DNA from: Kaiparowitsia implicata GSE-PSE-MK54-09C
GTDB lineage: Bacteria; Cyanobacteriota; Cyanobacteriia; Elainellales; Elainellaceae
Assembly (NCBI GenBank): GCA_019359435.1
Contig: JAHHHI010000012.1
Span: forward strand, 1 to 43,119
Direction: 5' to 3'
Length of the DNA: 43,119 nucleotides
Shown here in pieces: positions 16,650 through 23,425 of the stretch (positions within the stretch are counted from its first letter, which is position 1; each line of letters starts with the position of its first letter). Position numbers and translations under genes: made by a program. Under the pieces are notes generated by a model. The model had not been told where the DNA came from. It did not search any database and saw nothing but the letters and a program-made list of their open reading frames with translations.

Positions 16650-17594
16650 CTAACCCAGCGGCTTTTGGCTAGGAATGCCCGCCGACCGGGGGAACTGTTT
16701 GGGTGTGTTGACCAGCTTTTGCAGGTAAACGCAATGGCGCACGCTCTCGGTGAGGGGTGTAGTGAAGGCCTCTACCTGGGCGATCGCCCCGCCCAATTGC
16801 CCCATAACCTGGGTCAGTAGGGCATGTTCTTCATCACTCCACTGACCTCGATAGAGAATTGCAGTTCCGCCCAGCTTTAGCAGCGGCAGGGCATATTCTG
16901 CACAGACTACTGCTGGGGCGATCGCCCTTAAGGTGGCAAAGTCGTAACAGGCCCGATGGGCCGCATCTCGCCCCACAGTTTCCACTCGCTCAGCGAATCC
17001 GCTGGCATTGGGCAACTGCAGTTGTTCGCAAAGATCATCTAAAAAGGCAATTTTTTTGCGGGTGGCATCGAGTAGCGTCACCTGCATGTCAGGACGGGCG
17101 ATCGCAATGGGAATTCCTGGAAACCCAGCCCCTGTGCCAATGTCAATTACACGCAGAGACGAAGAAGGCACCTCTGGATCTAAGCTCCCATCTGCATCGA
17201 GCGCCGCATCAGAGTCAGAGGCAACTTTAAGGTTGGGATCAGATTTAAGGTCGGGGTCAGAGCTGGAATCATCGCTAGGGCTGACCGTTTCTGCGGGAGC
17301 CTCTTTTGCAGAAGCATCCTCAGTAGAGGCACCCTCTGCTGAGGATGTCAGACGAGGCTCAAGATACTGTTGAATACCGCTTAGGGAATCCCACAGGTGC
17401 TTTTCCCAAAACTCATTGGGATCAGTAATGCGGGTGAGATTGAGGCTGCGGTTGCCTAGGAGGATTTGCTCATAGAGCTGCTGAAACTGCTGCTGCTGGG
17501 TAACATTTGGCTGCCAGCCCAGAGTCGCTTGCCAGCGATCGCCCAGTAACGGCAAAGAGGGCACCGATGATAGTGATAGGGACGTAGGGCACAT
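16650..17594 (-). CDS. rsmG: 16S rRNA (guanine-527-N7)-methyltransferase RsmG
   Basis: RsmG methylates N7 of G527 in 16S rRNA with S-adenosylmethionine. The 314-residue product has the N-terminal helical part ending NRSLNLTRITDPNEFWEKHL. The SAM motif I is RVIDIGTGAGFPGIPIAI (148-165), followed by LLDATRKKIAFL and FATLRAIAPAVVCAEYALPL. Between residues about 82 and 145, just before motif I, lies a Ser/Asp/Ala/Glu-rich insertion of about 60 residues, which explains the length above the usual 210-250. The frame is intact through it, so it is an insertion and not a frameshift. The gene is leftward, convergent with the SLH lipoprotein gene. Confidence 0.93.
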   Translation of the reverse strand: MCPTSLSLSSVPSLPLLGDRWQATLGWQPNVTQQQQFQQLYEQILLGNRSLNLTRITDPNEFWEKHLWDSLSGIQQYLEPRLTSSAEGASTEDASAKEAPAETVSPSDDSSSDPDLKSDPNLKVASDSDAALDADGSLDPEVPSSSLRVIDIGTGAGFPGIPIAIARPDMQVTLLDATRKKIAFLDDLCEQLQLPNASGFAERVETVGRDAAHRACYDFATLRAIAPAVVCAEYALPLLKLGGTAILYRGQWSDEEHALLTQVMGQLGGAIAQVEAFTTPLTESVRHCVYLQKLVNTPKQFPRSAGIPSQKPLG

Positions 17595-17687
17595 GACGGC
17601 TTCTGAATAGTCCGTTTGGTGAGGACTGGCTGAGTTGGACGAGTTGAACGCAGAGTTGCACGATCTCCAGGTGGCCTAACGAGCGGC

Positions 17688-18350
17688 CTAATGAGCAGTA
17701 GAGGCAGGCAAGAGTTTTTTGGGATCTACCGATTCTAGAACACCGTGATGCAACGTCCAGCAGCGGTCGGCGATCGCCGCCAGTTCACCCGCATCATGAG
17801 ACACCACGAGCAAACTCCAATCGGCCTTGAGCCGCGTTAGCACGTTGACCAATTGCTGCCGCATCGACCAATCTAAGCCAGCCGTGGGTTCATCCAGCAA
17901 CAGCAAAAACGGCTGTCGAATCAGTTGCACCGCTAAGGCCAGCCGCCGCTGCTGCCCGCCACTTAGGGATCGGGGTGGCGTTTTAAGTGGCAAATGCCCC
18001 AGCCCCACATCCTCTAATGCCTGATCAATGCGGGCTTTGCTGAGTTCTGGATGCCCTAGCCGCAGCTCTTCTAAAATGGTGCTACCGCAAAAATGCCGCT
18101 CGGGAAACTGAAACACTAGCCCGCTCAGCTGCTGCAAATCATCTGGGGTGAGGTCTTGATCGCGCCAGCGAATAGTGCCCGATGTTTTCTTTGCTAACCC
18201 AGATAGAATCTCCAACAGCGTGCTTTTGCCCGAGCCGCTTGGCCCCACGACTAACCCCAACTGCTGGGGTGCCAATTCGAGCTGAATGGCATTGAGGATC
18301 GGATCGGGCGTAGCAGCGGGATGATAACTCAGATTGTGCAAATTTAGCAT
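17688..18350 (-). CDS. ABC transporter ATP-binding protein, ECF/CbiO-like
   Basis: The 220-residue product has Walker A (GPSGSGKST), a Q-loop in the context FQFPERHFCGSTI, signature LSGGQQRRLALA, Walker B (LLLLDEPTAGLD) and the switch His (VVSHD). The FPE-x-x-F after the Q-loop is typical of ECF (CbiO/EcfA) ATPases, which energise vitamin or metal uptake and also have chloroplast relatives. No transmembrane partner is encoded next to it, so the substrate is unknown. ATG at 18350 was preferred over the preceding in-frame TTG. It lies 93 bases upstream of rsmG on the same strand. Confidence 0.9.
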   Translation of the reverse strand: MLNLHNLSYHPAATPDPILNAIQLELAPQQLGLVVGPSGSGKSTLLEILSGLAKKTSGTIRWRDQDLTPDDLQQLSGLVFQFPERHFCGSTILEELRLGHPELSKARIDQALEDVGLGHLPLKTPPRSLSGGQQRRLALAVQLIRQPFLLLLDEPTAGLDWSMRQQLVNVLTRLKADWSLLVVSHDAGELAAIADRCWTLHHGVLESVDPKKLLPASTAH

Positions 18351-19165
18351 CAAGCAACAAGAAGAAAAGTCTTGACCCTCGCAGCGCTAACATTACGGCA
18401 TAGCGCTGCGCAAATCACTTCCATTGTGGCAAACTTCTGGCGGCAAGCGCCTCCGTTGGGCGAAACTTGCTGAGGGCTAACGTGCGGAACTCAATGGAGC
18501 ACACTGCGTCTAACTATGTAGCAATTGTCACATCAGCAAGTGCCTTCAGTAGGTATGACTGACTGAATCACGTCATCTATTATTCCCGAGTTGCCGTACT
18601 CCAGTTGCCGTACTAACAGTAGCGCAGCTATCAGTGCGTTGCAGCCCAAGTTGGGATTTGGCTCAAGGGCTGGAGCGGTTAACGCTCAAGTTAGAGTTGG
18701 CCTTCCTGTGCTGTCGCTAGGTTGTTGCTGAGTTAGGACTTACGCAATTGGACAATTTTAGTCTCTAAAATTGTCCAAGATTCCCAGGATGCCGCGCGAC
18801 ATGCGTAAGCCCTATGAGCTATGGGTGCAAATCACCCAGCATGGCGAGGGAGATCAGCGCCAACTATGGCACTCTAAAGGATGCAGCGATCGCCCGATAG
18901 TCCTTTGTGCAGGGGTGACAGGGGTTTGGAATCGCGAGAGCGCTGCATTTGGAGATCGGGATGGCGGTTGTTGACCTATATCCCGAGCCGTGGGTGAGGT
19001 GGTTTCGCCCGTGGGTGCCCCGTTTGTTTGCAGGGTTTAACGGGCAAGCTGTGAGGGCAGGGTGAAATAATCGATGGAGCCAATGGGCTATAGCCTTATC
19101 GCTGCATCGTTATATTGCTAATGTTGGTTCAGAATTATTGTTTGTGGGGGATTCGAGGTAAGTTT
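18351..19165. other. Long divergent intergenic region with several small repeats
   Basis: About 800 bases separate the leftward ABC ATPase from the rightward TPR gene. It contains a hairpin CGCAGCGCTA (18380-18389) with TAGCGCTGCG (18401-18410) in the ABC gene leader, and a direct repeat AGTTGCCGTACT (18589-18600 and 18603-18614, 14-base period). It also holds the nested palindrome at 18740-18808, described separately. A frame of about 58 codons starting at ATG 18801 overlaps that palindrome and has no recognised homology; I did not call it a gene. Confidence 0.45.
18740..18808. repeat. Nested palindromic repeat
   Basis: The inner part is a perfect 14-base hairpin: TTGGACAATTTTAG (18748-18761), a TCT loop, and CTAAAATTGTCCAA (18765-18778). 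Outside it, TTACGCA (18740-18746) faces TGCGTAA (18802-18808). GACTTACGCA-type ends are seen on small dispersed cyanobacterial elements, so this is probably a miniature element or its remnant. There is no T-run after the inner hairpin. Confidence 0.6.
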
Positions 19166-20194
19166 ATGCGTCATATGCGTCATGTGAATCAGTTGATTCA
19201 ACACTGTGTCCTTCATCGTCACAGTCTTGAGGGTCTTGAGGCTTCGGTGCAGTGTGGGGACTCAGGGCCGAGCCGGGGTCAGCAAGGATGGCAGAAAGCA
19301 GCAACTTCTGCCCTAGGCAGTGTGGCGATCGCCCTCAGCTTTTTTGCAGCCCCTGGTTTAGCTGATCCCTTCCGCAACTCCAGTCCCCGCCCGATTGATC
19401 CCCAGGCAGAAGCTGCGTTTGAGGCGTTGTTCAAGCAAGGCGACTATGTGACAGCGGCAGAACTGCTGCAAACGGCGTCGGAGGACGAGCCGCTTACCCA
19501 TGGCATGCGCGCATCGATTGCCTACCTCAATGGCGACAATGGCTCTTTGGGCACCCATGCGGCCCTCACCCGCGCGGCTGCCGAGCGTTTGCTAGAGCGC
19601 GATGCCTTGCGCGGCAATCTATATTTAGCCAGCGCCAATTTTCTGGAAGGGGCACAGGTGATTGAAGAACGCGGACTGGCCGCAGCTACACCCAGCGTGC
19701 TGGGCAAGCTGCAACAGGTGTTTACCCACCTGAGACGAGCCGAAGCCGAAGACCCCAATGATCCAGAACTAAACCTGCTGCGGGGCTTTATGGATTTGAT
19801 GCTGGCAGTCAATTTGCCCTTTTCAAATCCTAACCAGGCGATCGCCCGATTTCAGGAGAATGCCGCCCCCTCTTATCTGGTGAATCGAGGACTGGCGATC
19901 GCCTATCGCGATCTCGATCAACAAGAGTCTGCTCTAGAAGCCGTGGAGCAAGCCCTAGCTGAAACGCCCAACAACCCAGAAATGCTTTATCTCAAAGCTC
20001 AAATTCTGGTGCGTTTGGGTCGCCAAGAAGAAAGTTTGCCGCTGTTCAACCAAGCGCTAGAGTTGCGCGAGCAACTGCCCGTCAGCATCCGCAGGAATCT
20101 GGCTTGGGAAGGCTGCCGCACCACCAACCGAATAAACCGCATCCCCGATGAGCAAAGCCGCAACCAATGCCGCGTTGTTCGGCGGGAGGCCTGA
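19166..20194 (+). CDS. TPR protein of the Sll0314/Alr1548 type
   Basis: The 342-residue product has a hydrophobic segment followed by a likely signal-peptidase site (SALGSVAIALSFFAAPGLAD), which implies export to the periplasm or lumen. TPR-like helical repeats follow (EALFKQGDYVTAAELLQTA; LVNRGLAIAYRDLDQQESAL; EMLYLKAQILVRLGRQEESL). The order and the C-terminal SIRRNLAWEGCR agree with the cyanobacterial Sll0314/Alr1548 family of unknown function. The ATG at 19166 follows GAGGTA; an in-frame start at 19115 has no ribosome site. The region before the hydrophobic helix is unusually long (about 45 residues), so a later start is possible. Confidence 0.8.
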   Translation: MRHMRHVNQLIQHCVLHRHSLEGLEASVQCGDSGPSRGQQGWQKAATSALGSVAIALSFFAAPGLADPFRNSSPRPIDPQAEAAFEALFKQGDYVTAAELLQTASEDEPLTHGMRASIAYLNGDNGSLGTHAALTRAAAERLLERDALRGNLYLASANFLEGAQVIEERGLAAATPSVLGKLQQVFTHLRRAEAEDPNDPELNLLRGFMDLMLAVNLPFSNPNQAIARFQENAAPSYLVNRGLAIAYRDLDQQESALEAVEQALAETPNNPEMLYLKAQILVRLGRQEESLPLFNQALELREQLPVSIRRNLAWEGCRTTNRINRIPDEQSRNQCRVVRREA

Positions 20195-20266
20195 TGCAGT
20201 TGGCTGAGCCACGGGATGTAAAGATTTAAGTAGGCGATCGCGTATTTCTGCAGTGCAGATTTCAGA

Positions 20267-20440
20267 ATGCAAGTAAGAGAATTGCGTGAGTTCGTCTTAA
20301 ATCTGTTTGAACGTTGCACCGGTGTGCTGCATCAAGTTGATGAGTGCACCGGCGGCGGCATCTTCTACTTGGCGACGCCCACTGATCCGGCTCAATGCAT
20401 ATGGATAATATTCAACGCAGGCTTAATCGACAGCGAGTGA
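20267..20440 (+). CDS. Possible small protein overlapping the next gene
   Basis: A 57-codon frame begins at ATG 20267 and ends at TGA 20438-20440, overlapping the next gene in a different frame by 46 bases. The residues look protein-like (ELREFVLNLFERCTGVLHQV, GGIFYLATPTDPAQCIW). No Shine-Dalgarno is seen and I do not recognise a family. It may be a genuine small gene or an old 5' extension lost by frameshift. Confidence 0.35.
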   Translation: MQVRELREFVLNLFERCTGVLHQVDECTGGGIFYLATPTDPAQCIWIIFNAGLIDSE

Positions 20441-20760
20441 AGCACATCGTCATGAGCTATGGGCTAGAAGGCGATGACTCCGATTCCTGCCAGATTTATC
20501 TCACCCAGTTACTCGATCAATATCCAGCGCCATTGGTGGAACTAGCTCTGGTGGAAACCTTGGTGGATCATTGGCTCAATACGCCCATGCTCCGAGGAAC
20601 GCAGTTTTTTGCCCAGGCGCATCGCAAGCTCCGAATTTGGGAGGTAGATGCCATCAGCAGTACGATTACTCCCGCTCAGTTTCAGCAGATTACGGGGCTA
20701 GACCCCACGCCGGTTTTTGGGTCTGCAGAGACGCTGCCTCCGCACCCCATTCATCGTTAG
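20395..20760 (+). CDS. Conserved-looking hypothetical protein
   Basis: The product has 121 residues (119 if started at the second ATG, 20401). It is all-helical in character: QRVKHIVMSYGLEGDDSDSC, IYLTQLLDQYPAPLVELALV, ETLVDHWLNTPMLRGTQFF, FAQAHRKLRIWE. The tail is Pro-rich. It has no membrane helix and no signal peptide. I do not recognise a named family. It lies 86 bases before the convergent comF gene and 200 bases after the TPR gene. Confidence 0.65.
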   Translation: MHMDNIQRRLNRQRVKHIVMSYGLEGDDSDSCQIYLTQLLDQYPAPLVELALVETLVDHWLNTPMLRGTQFFAQAHRKLRIWEVDAISSTITPAQFQQITGLDPTPVFGSAETLPPHPIHR

Positions 20761-20845
20761 GCTCTTCTATCGCGCTATACAGACCGAGGGGTCTCTAGTG
20801 TTGTGTGGGTACTCCAATCGGTTCTACTGCGATCGCCACCCCACC

Positions 20846-21565
20846 TCATCTCGGTTTGATCAGCGAAGTGGATGCCGGTTGATGCGCTTTGATAGCGCGG
20901 GCGATCGCCACCATGCCCAACACGGGCACCCCAGCTTTGCGGAGTATCTGACAGGTGGCTCGGGCAGTCGCGCCTGTGGTGTAGATATCATCGAGCAGCA
21001 ACACTGGGCGATCGCCCACTTGACGTGAGAACCCTGGCGCTACGGCAAACGCACTCGCCACATTGTGCTCTCGCGCTGCGGTGGATAAGCCGAATTGAGC
21101 GGCTGTCATTTGGGTGCGCACCAATGCCTGCGGCATCATCCGCAGGCCCGTACGTTGGCAAAAGGCTTGGGCCAGTAGCTCGGCTTGATTGAACCCGCGC
21201 GTGCTGAGTTTGTCTGCATGCAGGGGAATCGGCACCACGACTGGATTGCGGGGAATGCCTACACGCTGCTTTTTTGACGCTTGCCAGCGGTCAGCCAGCC
21301 AGACCCCCAAGGGCTGTGCCAATTCTGGATGGTTGTGATATTTCAACGTGGCGATCGCCCGTCGAAGGGTGCCATCATAGCGCCCCGCGGCGAACAGCGG
21401 CATCTCCCCTGCCCACGATTGTTGCTCAAGCGTCAGTTGGCATTCCTGCACCTGCTGCCAACAAGCATCGCAGCAGTCTGTCGCTGCCGTGCGCTGGCAG
21501 AGCGGGCAGGTGGGTTTGAGCACCAAAGAGAATACTGAGCGCAGCCACATCGGATGGGTCGCCAT
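20846..21565 (-). CDS. comF: ComF-family phosphoribosyltransferase-like protein
   Basis: The 239-residue product has the N-terminal zinc-ribbon cysteines (CPLC about residue 20 and CCDAC about 31). It continues with FAAGRYDGTLRRAIATLKYH, VVVPIPLHADKLSTRGFNQAE and the PRPP-binding loop VLLLDDIYTTGATARA. ComF proteins help take up or process single-stranded DNA during natural transformation, and comF is needed for competence in cyanobacteria that have been tested. The full-length domain order suggests a functional gene. It is monocistronic and leftward. Confidence 0.92.
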   Translation of the reverse strand: MATHPMWLRSVFSLVLKPTCPLCQRTAATDCCDACWQQVQECQLTLEQQSWAGEMPLFAAGRYDGTLRRAIATLKYHNHPELAQPLGVWLADRWQASKKQRVGIPRNPVVVPIPLHADKLSTRGFNQAELLAQAFCQRTGLRMMPQALVRTQMTAAQFGLSTAAREHNVASAFAVAPGFSRQVGDRPVLLLDDIYTTGATARATCQILRKAGVPVLGMVAIARAIKAHQPASTSLIKPR

Positions 21566-21988
21566 TTTTAAGTTGCCGTGTAGTGCAGAATCGGGTCACG
21601 CCATCTAACCTTGCGCCGACACCGTCTTAGCTGGAACCAGATTAGACTTTAAGGGTTTGCCAGAGCGAGATTGAGGGCGATCGCCCCAAACTAATTTTTA
21701 ATCAATCTATAATTCCGCACTTGTTGCAGGATTTAACATAGGCCTAGTTTTTAATGCTCTTTGTTAGTCGTGTGTTAGTTGTGTTCGTTAGGCACGCCCC
21801 AAACGGTCTGGGCATAGCCTGGATATGGCAATGGGGCCAGTCGCCAACGGTAAGATTTATTAAAGACGCAGTTCCGATCCACAGCAAACTTTTCTAACCT
21901 GAAAAAAGACCGTAGGATGGCGATCGCCCCTCCTGGTTTGTATCGGGCTTTGTGGTTTTTGGCTGTATGCCTTATTGATGTTTGATCT
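21566..21988. other. Divergent promoter region between comF and xdhA
   Basis: The region contains TATAAT at about 21708 within AATCTATAATTCC, a good -10 box, but no matching -35 at 16-18 bases. HIP1 sites lie near 21678 and 21921. No gene is seen; the minus-strand open frame across it extends into xdhA and is a shadow. Confidence 0.4.
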
Positions 21989-23425
21989 ATGCCCCAATCT
22001 TCTCCCCCTCCGTCGTCCCCTACTCTAAGCTTTACCCTCAATGGCAAACCCGTGCGACTGCGGCAAGAGTCGCCCACGACCACCCTGCTGCACTACCTCA
22101 ACCAAAGCGGCAGCACCGGCACGAAGGAGGGCTGCGGCGACGGTGACTGTGGCGCGTGCACCGTGGTGATTGTCGGCGAAGGTGCCGATGGCCAGCCCCA
22201 GTATCAGGCGGTGAATAGCTGCCTCATTCCCCTGGGGTCGCTAGCGGGGCGCGAGGTCATTACCGTAGAAGGCGTAGCCAATGGAGCCCTGCATCCGGTG
22301 CAGGCGGCCATGGTTGAAACGGGTGGGTCTCAATGCGGGTATTGCACGCCGGGTTTCATTATGAGCCTGTTCGCTGCTTACTATGACGGCGTGGTGGATG
22401 ATGCGTCTGTGGAAGGCAACCTCTGCCGCTGCACAGGCTATCTGCCGATTCGTCGTGCTGCGCAGCAGGTGACGGGGGTTCAGCCCTGCGATGCCTTTGC
22501 ATCGCAGTTGAGCCAGTCAAGCCCCAGGTTAGAGCCTTGGAGTTTGATTCAAGCGGAGCAGTCGTTCTTTCGGCCTGGCGATGTGCGATCGCTCCTCAAC
22601 TTGATGGCGGGGCACCCCACCGCCACCCTAATTGCAGGCGGCACCGACCTGGGGCTAGAACTCAGCCACAAGCGACGGTTGTATCCGGTGATGATTTCGC
22701 TAGAAGCGGTGGCAGAATTGCAGGGCATTTCCCAAACGCCCGATGCCGTAACCATTGGCGCAGCGGTGCCCCTAAGCCAGATCGAGCAGACCCTAACGGG
22801 CGTGTTTCCTAGCTTGGATACGATGCTCTATTGGTTTGCGGCGCGGCAGGTGCGGAATCGCGCCACCATGGGCGGCAACCTGGGCACCGCGTCACCCATT
22901 GGCGATTTGCCGCCTGTGCTGCTGTCGTTAGATGCCACGTTGACACTGGTCAGCCAGCCTGACCCTGAAGAGGCTCTGCACGAACGAACCCTGCCCGTAG
23001 CGGACTTTTTTACCGGCTACCGAGAGACGGTGCTGCAACCCGGCGAGGTTATTCGTCATGTCACCCTGCCCCACACCTTGTCGGCTGGAGCGGTGCGCCG
23101 CCTCAGCCAGTCCTATAAGGTGGGCAAGCGGGGCACCGACGATATTAGCATTGTGGCGGCAGCCTTTACGGTGGATTTGGATGGTGAAGACCGCGTGGTG
23201 CAGGCGCGGCTGGGCTATGGCGGGGTAGCCGCAACCCCAGCGCGGGCGATCGCCGTGGAGGATGCCCTCATCGGCCAGCCCTGGAGTGGGGAGACGGTGC
23301 GATCGCTCAAGCCCATGCTGCATGATGCGTTTACCCCTTTATCTGATCTGCGGGGCAGCGCCAGCTATCGGCGGCGGTTGGTGGCTAACTTATTTGAAAA
23401 GTTTTTTCAGGAGAGCCAGTCATGA
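21989..23425 (+). CDS. xdhA: Xanthine dehydrogenase, iron-sulfur/FAD subunit
   Basis: With XdhB this subunit oxidises hypoxanthine and xanthine to urate and passes electrons through two [2Fe-2S] clusters and FAD to NAD. The 478-residue product has the plant-ferredoxin-type cluster ligands C49, C54, C57 and C78, then the second cluster C116-x2-C119 and C146-x-C148. The FAD domain follows with LIAGGTDLGLEL and RNRATMGGNLGTASPIGDLP, and a CO-dehydrogenase-flavoprotein C-terminal domain closes the chain. It ends with ATGA, overlapping the xdhB start by 4 bases, so the two are translationally coupled. Confidence 0.93.
   Translation: MPQSSPPPSSPTLSFTLNGKPVRLRQESPTTTLLHYLNQSGSTGTKEGCGDGDCGACTVVIVGEGADGQPQYQAVNSCLIPLGSLAGREVITVEGVANGALHPVQAAMVETGGSQCGYCTPGFIMSLFAAYYDGVVDDASVEGNLCRCTGYLPIRRAAQQVTGVQPCDAFASQLSQSSPRLEPWSLIQAEQSFFRPGDVRSLLNLMAGHPTATLIAGGTDLGLELSHKRRLYPVMISLEAVAELQGISQTPDAVTIGAAVPLSQIEQTLTGVFPSLDTMLYWFAARQVRNRATMGGNLGTASPIGDLPPVLLSLDATLTLVSQPDPEEALHERTLPVADFFTGYRETVLQPGEVIRHVTLPHTLSAGAVRRLSQSYKVGKRGTDDISIVAAAFTVDLDGEDRVVQARLGYGGVAATPARAIAVEDALIGQPWSGETVRSLKPMLHDAFTPLSDLRGSASYRRRLVANLFEKFFQESQS

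Noticed and set aside
18801-18974. 58-codon frame MRKPYELWVQ... after the nested palindrome
   Set aside because: No ribosome site, overlaps the palindrome arm, ends in low-complexity Gly/Arg/Cys, and no family resemblance.
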